A stretch of 64,000 nucleotides of DNA. Origin: JAJEFO01 sp965214325. Its GTDB lineage: Bacteria; Pseudomonadota; Alphaproteobacteria; Rhodobacterales; Rhodobacteraceae. How positions within the stretch are numbered: position 1 is the stretch's first letter; each line of letters opens with the position of its first letter. The translations under genes were made by a program, and so were the position numbers. Under the pieces are notes generated by a model. That model was not told where the DNA came from. It saw nothing but the letters and a program-made list of their open reading frames with translations, and did not search any database. The stretch lies in NCBI GenBank assembly GCA_965214325.1, contig CBDCBG010000006.1, positions 1,240,001 through 1,304,000 of the forward strand. The letters are read 5' to 3'. Of the stretch, positions 54,050 to 64,000 are shown in pieces.

Positions 54050-55384
54050 TCATGCGCCGTAAACCTGAGCCACCCGGTCCACGGCGGCATCAACGGACAG
54101 CCTCTCGCCATCTCCGGTCCGCCGCGACGCCAGTTCGACGACCCCTTGCGCGAGGTCGCGGGGTCCGACCGTGATGCGCCATGGAAGCCCGATCAGGTCC
54201 ATTGTGGCAAACTTGGCTCCCGGCCGCTCTTCGGTATCGTCGTAGAGCGGATCCAGTCCGCGTTCGATCAGCGCCGCCTCCAGCAGTTCGCTGGCGGCGT
54301 CCGTTCCCGCGTCGCCTTGCCTGAGATTCACGATTCCCGCATGGAACGGTGTCACGCCCTCGGGCCAGATGATGCCCTTCTCGTCGTGGCTTGCCTCGAT
54401 GATCGCGCCGAGAAGGCGGCTGACGCCGATGCCGTGCGATCCCATGTGAACCGCGACGTCGTTTCCGTCCGCATCCTGGACGGTGGCGCCCATGGGTTCG
54501 GAATACTTGGTGCCGAATTGGAATATCTGTCCCACCTCTATGCCTCGTGCGGACCGCCGTCTCTCCTCCGGAATCTCGTTGAAAAGCGCCTCGTCATGGG
54601 TTTCGTCGGTACGGGCATAGCGCGACGTGAATTCCTCCAGCACGGCCTGGCACTGGGCCTTGTCGCCGTAATCGATCTCCCGGTCACCGATCTTCAGTTC
54701 CGTGATGGCGTTGTCGAAGAAGACCTCCGATTCTCCGGTTTCGGCGAGAACAAGAAACTCATGCGTGTCATCACCGCCAATGGGTCCGGAATCGGCTCGC
54801 ATCGGAATCGCCTGCAGCCCCATGCGTTCGTATGTGCGAAGATAGCTGACGAGGTGGCGATTGTAGGCATGCATGGCGTCCTCCTTCGTCAGGTCGAAGT
54901 TGTAGCCATCCTTCATGTAGAACTCGCGACCGCGCATGATGCCGAATCGAGGCCGGATCTCGTCCCGGAACTTCCACTGGATCTGGTACATCGTCAGCGG
55001 AAGGTCGCGGTAGGAAGAGACATGCGCGCGGAAGATGTCGGTAATGAGTTCTTCCGCCGTGGGCGTGTAGAGGATGTCGCGGTCGTGGCGGTCCCGGATG
55101 CGAAGCATCTCTTCGCCATAATCGTCGTAGCGCCCGCTTTCGCGCCAGAGATCCGCCGACTGAAGCGTTGGCATCAGCATCGGAATGTGGCCAGCGCGTT
55201 GCTGTTCCTCGTGGATGATGTCCTCGATCTTTCTCAACACCCTGAAGCCGAGGGGCAGCCAGGAGTAGATGCCGGCCGAGGCCTGCTTGATCATGCCCGC
55301 GCGAAGCATGCAGCGGTGCGAGACGATCTGCGCCTCCGCAGGCGTTTCCTTGAGAACGGGAAGGAAGTAACGGGAAAGACGCAT
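54050..55384 (-). CDS. proS: Prolyl-tRNA synthetase, short alphaproteobacterial type
   Basis: Charges tRNA-Pro. 444 residues, the short form without the YbaK-like editing insertion, as in Rhodobacterales and Rhizobiales. Class II motifs: motif 1 region MIKQASAGIYSWLPLGFRVL, motif 2 FRDEIRPRFGIMRGREFYMK, motif 3 GSHGIGVSRLLGAIIE. ATG 55384 starts the family homology (RLSRYFLPVLKETP). Confidence 0.96.
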   Translation of the reverse strand: MRLSRYFLPVLKETPAEAQIVSHRCMLRAGMIKQASAGIYSWLPLGFRVLRKIEDIIHEEQQRAGHIPMLMPTLQSADLWRESGRYDDYGEEMLRIRDRHDRDILYTPTAEELITDIFRAHVSSYRDLPLTMYQIQWKFRDEIRPRFGIMRGREFYMKDGYNFDLTKEDAMHAYNRHLVSYLRTYERMGLQAIPMRADSGPIGGDDTHEFLVLAETGESEVFFDNAITELKIGDREIDYGDKAQCQAVLEEFTSRYARTDETHDEALFNEIPEERRRSARGIEVGQIFQFGTKYSEPMGATVQDADGNDVAVHMGSHGIGVSRLLGAIIEASHDEKGIIWPEGVTPFHAGIVNLRQGDAGTDAASELLEAALIERGLDPLYDDTEERPGAKFATMDLIGLPWRITVGPRDLAQGVVELASRRTGDGERLSVDAAVDRVAQVYGA

Positions 55385-55674
55385 GGGTCAGGATCCTCGA
55401 CAAGCAACAACCACGAACTACGCCATGCGACCTTGCTGGACAAGGAACGCCTGCAAGTTCGCCACTGCGCGCCTGGACACGGGGGCCGACGCAATGTGGC
55501 AATTTCCGGGACGGCTGCTGATGCCGCCCCGGCCATCGACGAACCCGCGGGTGCCCGCCGGGAAGCGGGGACTCCGCCGGGCGCAAGAGATCCGACACGG
55601 AAAGACGGCACCCTCAGCCTTGCGCCGACTCGGCCAGGCTGCCAAGTAGGGACGCAAGCAAGGGAAGTGATGGC

Positions 55675-56742
55675 TTGGCACTCGCGGCAAGAACTCAGTT
55701 GACGGTCTGGGGCATCGTCATGGCGGTCTTCCTGGCTTTCATGTGGCTTCTCGGCGACGTCATCCTGCCTTTCGTCATCGGCGCTGCCATAGCCTACTGC
55801 CTTGATCCGTTCGCGGACCGGCTGGAACGGCTGGGATGCTCGCGGGCGATCGCGACGGGCATCATCACGTTCCTGGCCTTTTTCGCGTTCTGCGTCACGA
55901 TACTCCTGATTCTGCCCACGCTCTTGAACCAGGCTGCCGGCCTCGCGGCGGCGGCGCCCGTGATCGCAGCGGACCTGCAAGCTTTCCTGCTCGAGAGATT
56001 TCCGGGACTCGGGGACGCAAATTCGACGATTCGACGGTCCCTTGCCAGCTTGGCAGAGACGCTTCAGGCCAAGGGCGGCGAACTGCTTGATACGGTCATT
56101 GCCTCGTTCTCGGGCATCGTGAATCTCGTGGTCCTGATCGTCGTGGTTCCCGTCGTCGCGTTCTACCTGCTCTATGACTGGGACAGGATCGTCGCCAAGA
56201 TCGACTCGCTTCTCCCCCTCGACCACGCACCGACAATCCGGCGCATCGCCAGTGACATTGACAAGACCATGGCCGGATTCGTGCGCGGCCAGGGAACCGT
56301 CTGCCTGATCCTGGGCATCTACTATGCCGTTGCCCTGATACTGGTCGGGCTGAATTTCGGGCTGGTGGTGGGCGCGGTTGCCGGAGCCCTGACATTCATT
56401 CCCTATGTCGGAGCCCTGGTGGGCGGCGCGTTGGCCCTTGGACTCGCCCTCTTCCAGTTTTGGGGGGACTGGCTCTGGATCCTGCTCGTCTATGCAATCT
56501 TCCAGTCCGGTCAATTCGTCGAGGGCAACATCCTGACGCCGCGCCTTGTCGGTTCCTCGGTTGGACTGCATCCCGTCTGGCTGATCTTCTCGCTGTCGGC
56601 CTTTGGCGCGCTGTTCGGATTCGTCGGACTCCTTGTCGCCGTTCCGGTCGCCGCCGCCATCGGCGTGATTTCACGGTTTGGCATCGAGCAATACAGGGGA
56701 AGCCGCCTCTACAAGGGGGTTGCAGGCCGGGACGACACCTGA
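55675..56742 (+). CDS. AI-2E/PerM family membrane transporter
   Basis: 355 residues with about eight membrane segments. A TTG start at 55675 is used: AGGGA lies upstream and no ATG in frame precedes the first helix. Landmarks include FVIGAAIAYCLDPFADRLER, and VVPVVAFYLLYDWDRIVAKI, then FIPYVGALVGGALALGLALF, of the PF01594 family. Members export small molecules or act as Na+/H+ antiporters. It lies three bases upstream of hdaA, same operon. Confidence 0.9.
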   Translation: MALAARTQLTVWGIVMAVFLAFMWLLGDVILPFVIGAAIAYCLDPFADRLERLGCSRAIATGIITFLAFFAFCVTILLILPTLLNQAAGLAAAAPVIAADLQAFLLERFPGLGDANSTIRRSLASLAETLQAKGGELLDTVIASFSGIVNLVVLIVVVPVVAFYLLYDWDRIVAKIDSLLPLDHAPTIRRIASDIDKTMAGFVRGQGTVCLILGIYYAVALILVGLNFGLVVGAVAGALTFIPYVGALVGGALALGLALFQFWGDWLWILLVYAIFQSGQFVEGNILTPRLVGSSVGLHPVWLIFSLSAFGALFGFVGLLVAVPVAAAIGVISRFGIEQYRGSRLYKGVAGRDDT

Positions 56743-56745
56743 GCC

Positions 56746-57420
56746 ATGGCGCAGCAACTGATCCTGGACCTGCCGGTTCGAACCTCGCTGGATCGGGGAG
56801 ACTTCTTTGTTTCGGAAGTCAATCAGCTCGCGCTGGCTCGGCTGGCAGAGCCCGCGACCTGGCCCAACGGCAAACTGGCCCTGGTAGGTCCGGAAGGCGC
56901 CGGCAAGACCCATCTGGCCCATATCTGGGCGGAGCAGGAAGGCGCGCGCCTGATGCAGCCGCCAGATCTGGAAGGGCTGGACATAGGCAATCTTGATGAA
57001 TCCGTGGCCCTCGACGACGCAGACAGGATCGAGAGCGGCGCCGAAAGGGCGCTTTTTCATCTGCATAACCGGGTTGCTGCGTCGGGCAATTGCCTGCTGC
57101 TCACTGCGCGCCGCGCGCCTCACCACTGGAAGGTCGGCCTTCCCGACCTGAAGAGCCGCATGGAAGCGTCGGACATCGTGCGCATCGATGCGCCGGACGA
57201 GGCCCTGCTCTCCGCCGTGTTGATGAAGCTCTTTGCAGATCGCCAGAACACCGTGACGCCATCTGCAATCAGGTGGCTGACCAAGCACTTGGACCGGTCA
57301 TTTGCGGAAGCGCAGCGCATCGTGGCAGAGATTGACGCCCGTGCACTTGCGGAACGCCGCAAGGTTACGCGAGGCCTCGCGGCGGACGTGCTGGACAAGC
57401 ACCGGGAACAGGGTCCATAA
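56746..57420 (+). CDS. hdaA: DnaA-related regulator HdaA
   Basis: 224 residues. It begins QLILDLPVRTSLDRGDFFVS, and has Walker A VGPEGAGKTHLAHIWAEQ, and a Walker B-like VALDDADRIESG. This is the short DnaA-homologue (Hda) that, with the DNA clamp, promotes ATP hydrolysis by DnaA after initiation. The N-terminal QLxLDLP is the clamp-binding motif of the family. It lies between a PerM-type gene and ppk, the typical alphaproteobacterial order. Confidence 0.93.
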   Translation: MAQQLILDLPVRTSLDRGDFFVSEVNQLALARLAEPATWPNGKLALVGPEGAGKTHLAHIWAEQEGARLMQPPDLEGLDIGNLDESVALDDADRIESGAERALFHLHNRVAASGNCLLLTARRAPHHWKVGLPDLKSRMEASDIVRIDAPDEALLSAVLMKLFADRQNTVTPSAIRWLTKHLDRSFAEAQRIVAEIDARALAERRKVTRGLAADVLDKHREQGP

Positions 57421-57460
57421 TCGTCATTCCTCTGAAACTTCAACGGCCAGGACTGGTGTC

Positions 57461-59638
<2,178 letters not shown>

Positions 59639-59659
59639 CTGTCGAGTGCGTCCGTCGAC

Positions 59660-60280
59660 CAGGTTTGGCGACCGATGCAGTTGCATGGTCACCGAATTCC
59701 CGTTCGAAGAGCGTGCGCTGGACCCTGTCCGCCGCAACGCCCCGGGAGTTGCCGTGCGAACAGGAAAAAAGTCGGGTTGCTTCGGTCGATGGTCGAGAGA
59801 TTGACGGCGTCGATGACCTTGTTTCCGGCATCCCGCAAGGGAACAGCGGTACAGGCAAAGTGCTGCAACCGGAAATGGGAGTTGTCCTTGCCCTGCACCG
59901 TGAACTCCCGACCCTCGGTCAGTGCCATCGAGCCCCGTTGGTTCCGGCAATCCTTTCGTCCCAAGCCGAGCCAGGCGCGATCCCGTTCCAATCCGCCTCG
60001 TCCTCCATGCCTTCCAGGCGGACCAGGATGCCGTCGGCATCGGTGATCATCGGGCAATGGCCCGCACCGCACCGGCGGCAATCCCGGCAAGCCGGCGGAA
60101 AATGCCCTGCCTGCCGCCAGTGCGTCCGGTCATCTCTTCCAGCCTGGGCGCGACTTCGGACGATTGCAGCCGAAGGATCGGACGCGAAGTGTCGCGCCTG
60201 AGCCTGTGCCGGGATTCACATCGCTCCCGCGAGGCACTGATTGCGCTCCGCAAGCCCGGGTCTGTCAATGCACCTGACAT
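59660..60280 (-). pseudogene. AcoR-type GAF-domain regulator, frameshifted remnant
   Basis: Pieces of one protein are readable in three frames: SRERCESRHRLRRDTSRPIL and RLEEMTGRTGGRQGIFRRLA (60280-60060); MITDADGILVRLEGMEDEAD up to DERIAGTNGA (60040-59930); SMALTEGREFTVQGKDNSHF, and then RLQHFACTAVPLRDAGNKVI (59930-59770); RVQRTLFEREFGD (to about 59690). This order is the N-terminal and GAF part of AcoR-like sigma-54 activators. At least three single-base shifts separate the pieces, and the AAA+ and HTH domains are missing because ppk ends at 59638. Confidence 0.7.
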
Positions 60281-60304
60281 CCAGGGCTCCTCCGGAATTC
60301 TCCC

Positions 60305-61129
60305 TTATCTCAACGCATAACGTGAACTTGGCATCTTCTGACCCATCACGGTGACCGATATTTCCCTGAGCGCATGCATCACCGCGCTGACATGCGCCCG
60401 ATCGGCGGCTGCGGGATTTGGCGGCGCGAATTTGCCCGAGTCGTTGTCGAAATAACGCCCGGAGGCATCGGCGAACGCTTCGGACAGCGCGGCATGGATC
60501 AGGATGTCGGCGCCTGCATTCAGGTCGTTGCCAGTGATTCCGAAGCCTTCCTTGACCATTTTTGACGCCAGCAGGGAGCCGGGATTGACGGACAGGACGA
60601 TGGGGCCGTTCGGCAGCTCCTTCGCCATTTCCGCCGACCAGATGGTGATGGCCAGCTTGCTCTGAGCATAGGCGTCCATGTCGCTCATGGGGCGGTAGCC
60701 GACCAAGGCATCCAAATCTATCGGGGCTTGCGCCGCCGAGGACAGGTTCACCACGCGACCATCGGCCGGGATAATCGGCAGCAACCGGCGGGTCAGGATG
60801 TAAGGTGCGATGGCGTTGACGTCGAACCTGATGTCCCGGCCTGATTCGGTCCGGGTATCGGGGGACTTCAGGATGCCTGCATTGTTGATCAGCACGTCCA
60901 GCCGTTCGTGCCTTTCCAGGACCACGTCAGCCATGGCGTCGACTTCCCCCATGCGTGACAGGTCGGCGTGATAGGTCTCCGTCGTGCCGCCGGCCTCGGC
61001 AGCCGCCTTGGCCAGCTTGGCCTCGCTTCGCCCATGCAGGAGGATACAATGCCCGTCAGCCGCCAGTTTCCGCGCAGTCAGAAGGCCGATGCCATCGGCG
61101 GCGCCGGTGATGAGCATGGTCTTGATCAT
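60305..61129 (-). CDS. Short-chain dehydrogenase/reductase (SDR)
   Basis: 274 residues from ATG 61129. NAD(P)-binding TGAADGIG at the N-terminus, then NNAG in LDVLINNAGILKSP, Ser-Tyr-Lys triad probably in NLSSAAQAP and AYAQSKLAI (Tyr in DMDAYAQSK). Length is typical of classical SDRs. Substrate unknown. It lies 11 bases after the broken luciferase-like gene, so it was once part of that operon. It remains intact. Confidence 0.9.
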   Translation of the reverse strand: MIKTMLITGAADGIGLLTARKLAADGHCILLHGRSEAKLAKAAAEAGGTTETYHADLSRMGEVDAMADVVLERHERLDVLINNAGILKSPDTRTESGRDIRFDVNAIAPYILTRRLLPIIPADGRVVNLSSAAQAPIDLDALVGYRPMSDMDAYAQSKLAITIWSAEMAKELPNGPIVLSVNPGSLLASKMVKEGFGITGNDLNAGADILIHAALSEAFADASGRYFDNDSGKFAPPNPAAADRAHVSAVMHALREISVTVMGQKMPSSRYALR

Positions 61130-61140
61130 TCTGTCGTCCT

Positions 61141-62109
61141 TCAAATGCAGATCTCTGGCAGCAGCTCGTCTGCCAAGCGCTGCAAGGTATCTTCGATATC
61201 CGCCTGGTTGAAACGAAGGTTGAGGGCAACGTGATTGATCCCGAGGCTCCGCACCTCGCGCAGGTATTGCCGCAGGGCACCGGTGCCTCTGAGGCGAACC
61301 CGAGATGGATCGGGCGCGGCTCGGCGCCTTGATCGGCCAGCACGTCGACATAGAGCGATTGCATCACGGGCTTGTTCTGGCCGCCGGCCTCCGTGATCCG
61401 GCGACGATAGTCGCCAACCACCCGGCCCTGCGAGGCTGGATTCCGCAGGCAGGTCATCCGGCCATCGCCGTTTTGCGCCACCCAGTTCGGCGATTGCTGC
61501 GATCCGCCGGTGATCAGCAGCGGCAGCCGCCCGGCAGGAGGCTTGCGCAGCATGTCAGCGCGACCAGTCAGGGAACCTCGGGCAAGTTCGGTGCACGGAC
61601 AGTCCTCGGCCATGGCGCGGATGTAGTCCACGCTGTCTCGGAATCGGTCCCCGCGCGTGGCGAATTCCATGTTCACCGCTGGGTATTCCCCGGGCCGGTC
61701 ACCCGACGCGACGCCAAGCAACAATCGCCCGCCTGACAGCACGTCAGCGGAGGCGGCGGCCTTTGCCACATGTGCCGGGTGGCGCAGGGGCAGGACAATG
61801 GATGCAACCCCAAGGGCGATATCGCGCGTCGTCGCAGCCAGAAAACCCAGGTAAAGCAAGTGGGTCATGGATTTGCCCGGCATCCCCAAACGAGGGCACG
61901 TTAAACGGAACATCCCGCAACCTCAACGCTGAAAATCCCAACTTGTCAGCCAGTTGTGCCCGTTCGATGTGCCTGTCCATCTTCGGCACGGCGCTGTCAG
62001 GATATGCCTCCAGGGGTGCCACGAGACCAAGGCTCAGCTTTCCCGGCTCGAACGTGCCGTTACAGGCCCGATTGACTTGCGGGAATGCCTGTGTGATTGC
62101 GTCCAGCAC
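61141..62109 (-). pseudogene. Luciferase-like monooxygenase (LLM) with two frameshifts
   Basis: Reads from GTG 62109 (LDAITQAFPQVNRACNGTFE) through GFSALRLRDVPFNVPSFGDA, shifts near 61873 to LLYLGFLAATTRDIALGVAS and AAASADVLSGGRLLLGVASG, shifts again near 61295 to LRGTGALRQYLREV and ends at LQRLADELLPEICI (61141). This is a flavin-dependent LLM oxidoreductase close to the BA3436 subfamily. Each break is one base. The gene is 17 bases from dnaE and 11 bases from the SDR gene. Confidence 0.78.
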
Positions 62110-62126
62110 GGGGCCTCTCAAAACCG

Positions 62127-64000
62127 CTATACCGCCAGGTCCTCCACGGCCAGCACACCGGGAAGAGACTTCAGCGCTCCCTTGATCTGCGGCGAAACCG
62201 GCCAATCGTCCCCGATGTCAACCGGCACGTCCTGCGTGGCGCCGCCAGGCAATGGCACTGACAGTGCCGTGATGCGGACAGGGCCACGGGCCTTGATGGA
62301 ACTGTCGTCCTTGAACCGCGTCAGGACCGATTCAATGCCCGACACCGCGTCGGGTGAATCGATCATCACGTCCACCCCTGCCGAAGCGCCCGCCGTCACG
62401 ACCCTGTCAATCGGCACCGCGGACCGCCCGACCGGATCAAACTGACCTTCATTGGTTCGCGCCTCCAGATTCATGATGACTCTCGATGTGCCCTCCAGAA
62501 CCCCGCGAACCTCGTCAAAACTCTCCGGAAAGAGCGCGATGCCGGTCACCTGCCCCGTCGGATCCGAGACGCTCATGCGAAAGAACCTCGTGCCTCGGCC
62601 CGACTTCCGTTCCTGCAACCCGCTGACAATGACGCCGACGCGTCCCACGGCGCCGTCCTCCCGTTCGGCCTTCTCCCGCAGTTCGGCGAGCGTGAGCATG
62701 CCTTTCCGTTTCAGTGCCACGGCATAGTCGTCAAGAGGATGGCCCGACAGGTAGAAGCCGATTGCCGCCTGCTCTTCTTCAAGACGCTCGTTGGGAAGCC
62801 AGTCGTCGGCCAACGCAAGGCGAGGTTCCGGCAGGTCTTCGCCCGCGTCGCCAAAGAGCGAACCCTGATCGGAATTGCTCTGGTCGAATACTGCTGCCGA
62901 ATAGGCCACGATCGCATCGAGCGATTCCAGGACGCGCCTGCGATTCCGGTCCAGTTCGTCCAGGGCGCCCGAACGGACCAGCATCTCAAGCGATCGCTTT
63001 CCGAACTGCCGCAGGTCAACACGCCGTGCAAAGTCAAAGACGTTGACGAACCGCTTGTCGCCTCGCGCGTCCGTTATGAGCCGCGTGGCCTCAAGGCCAA
63101 TGCCCTTCAATGCTCCCAACGCGTAGACAAGCTTGCCTTCGGCGACGGTGAACCGGCTTCCGGATCTGTTGACGCAAGGCGGAACAATCTCGATCCCGAG
63201 GCCGCGACGCACCTCCTCCGAATAGACGCCGAGCTTGTCCGAGAGGTGAATGTCGCAATTCATGACGCCGGCCATGAACTCGACCGGGTGGTTCGCCTTG
63301 AGCCAGGCGGTCTGGTAGCTGACGACCGCGTAGGCGGCGGCGTGGGGCTTGTTGAAGCCGTAATCCGCGAACGTTTCGAGCAAGTCCCAGATCTTGCGGG
63401 CCGTGCGGTCGTCAACGCCGTTCTTCCCGGCCCCCTCCATGAACTTCGGACGCTCCGCGTCCATGGCGGACTTGATCTTCTTGCCCATCGCGCGACGCAG
63501 CAGGTCGGCGCCTCCGAGCGTGTATCCCGCCATCTCCTGCGCGATCTGCATCACCTGCTCCTGGTAAACGATGATGCCTTGCGTCTCGTCGAGAACGTGG
63601 TCGATGAGCGGGTGCAGCGCCTTCCGCTCCGCACGCCCGTTCTTCACGTCGCAATATTCCGGGATGCTCTCCATGGGCCCCGGCCGATAAAGCGCAACAA
63701 GCGCCACGATGTCCTCGATGCAGGTCGGCTTCATGCGCCTCAGGGCGTCCATCATGCCCGAGCTCTCCACCTGGAACACGGCAACGGTTCTTGCGCTGGC
63801 ATAGAGATCGAAGGTCTTCTCGTCATCGAGAGGAATCTGCCCGATGTCGATCTGGATCCCGCGCTCGTTCAGCAAATCGAGCGCGTTCTGAATCACCGTC
63901 AGGGTCTTCAGGCCAAGAAGATCGTATTTCACCAGGCCCGCCTGCTCGACCCACTTCATGTTGAACTGCGTCGCGGGCATTTCGGACCGAGGGTCACGGT
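62127..64000 (-). CDS. dnaE: DNA polymerase III alpha subunit, C-terminal part
   Basis: Main replicative polymerase. The frame is open to base 64000 (RDPRSEMPATQFNMKWVEQA), so the 5' end lies outside. The segment KYDLLGLKTLTVIQNALDLL carries the third catalytic Asp of the C-family polymerase; VALYRPGPMESIPEYC, EQVMQIAQEMAGYTLGGADL, and KPHAAAYAVVSYQTAWLKAN are conserved finger blocks. A helix-hairpin-helix follows and an OB fold (VGRVGVIVSGLQERKSGRGT) near the end. DnaE1 type. Confidence 0.95.
   Translation of the reverse strand, partial: RDPRSEMPATQFNMKWVEQAGLVKYDLLGLKTLTVIQNALDLLNERGIQIDIGQIPLDDEKTFDLYASARTVAVFQVESSGMMDALRRMKPTCIEDIVALVALYRPGPMESIPEYCDVKNGRAERKALHPLIDHVLDETQGIIVYQEQVMQIAQEMAGYTLGGADLLRRAMGKKIKSAMDAERPKFMEGAGKNGVDDRTARKIWDLLETFADYGFNKPHAAAYAVVSYQTAWLKANHPVEFMAGVMNCDIHLSDKLGVYSEEVRRGLGIEIVPPCVNRSGSRFTVAEGKLVYALGALKGIGLEATRLITDARGDKRFVNVFDFARRVDLRQFGKRSLEMLVRSGALDELDRNRRRVLESLDAIVAYSAAVFDQSNSDQGSLFGDAGEDLPEPRLALADDWLPNERLEEEQAAIGFYLSGHPLDDYAVALKRKGMLTLAELREKAEREDGAVGRVGVIVSGLQERKSGRGTRFFRMSVSDPTGQVTGIALFPESFDEVRGVLEGTSRVIMNLEARTNEGQFDPVGRSAVPIDRVVTAGASAGVDVMIDSPDAVSGIESVLTRFKDDSSIKARGPVRITALSVPLPGGATQDVPVDIGDDWPVSPQIKGALKSLPGVLAVEDLAV

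Overview
This 64-kb window is high-GC chromosomal DNA, most likely from an alphaproteobacterium of Rhodobacterales type. The inference rests on gene content and order: a TRAP dicarboxylate-type operon beside a DctD-like regulator, the radA-cvpA-purF block, HdaA instead of a full-length DnaA paralogue, short ProRS without an editing insert, lolCD, a DUF1523 protein and parE. No rRNA, tRNA or CRISPR array was recognised.

Layout. 1-3.7 kb: end of a sigma-54 activator followed by dctP-(hairpin)-dctQ-dctM. 4-5.5 kb: a beta-barrel gene broken by an amber codon and a small secreted protein. 5.8-12.3 kb: core genes alr-mlaE-mlaF, radA, cvpA, purF. 12.5-16.2 kb: a decayed tnpB gene split by an IS4-type element whose transposase carries an N-terminal DruA/DUF4338 region. 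16.7-22.2 kb: lolC-lolD, parE and a HigBA-type toxin-antitoxin pair. 22.5-32.6 kb: two inverted IS6-type copies, both inactivated, bracket a 5.2-kb segment of different base composition. That segment carries a seven-repeat cysteine-rich secreted protein, a DUF1611 protein, an alanine/ornithine-racemase-like enzyme and small genes. The right-hand IS6 copy is itself interrupted by an IS21 element with 22-bp repeat arrays at both ends. 33.0-43.5 kb: one giant Calx-beta autotransporter/adhesin gene (minus strand, about 2,250 codons when rejoined), split near its 5' end by a second IS21 element that carries a TOPRIM/DUF3991 passenger gene. Just upstream of the adhesin start is a perfect 30-copy array of an 8-bp unit. 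43.8-46.9 kb: a serine recombinase and an intact ISNCY-type element. 47.5-53.9 kb: metabolic genes (substrate-binding protein, P1 peptidase, FAD oxidoreductase, sugar dehydrogenase, ThuA). 54-64 kb: core genes proS, a PerM-type permease, hdaA, ppk; a decaying AcoR/SDR/luciferase-like locus; and the 3' part of dnaE.

How it fits together. Conserved housekeeping blocks alternate with hot spots of insertion. Three cases of element-in-gene or element-in-element insertion can be read base by base from their target duplications: IS4-type in tnpB, IS21 in IS6, IS21 in the adhesin. Best candidates for new biology are the adhesin with its 8-bp array and three copies of an unrecognised two-cysteine module, the IS21 element with a primase-like passenger, the DruA-transposase fusion, and the IS6-flanked cassette. 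All family names come from motif recognition by eye; no database search was possible.
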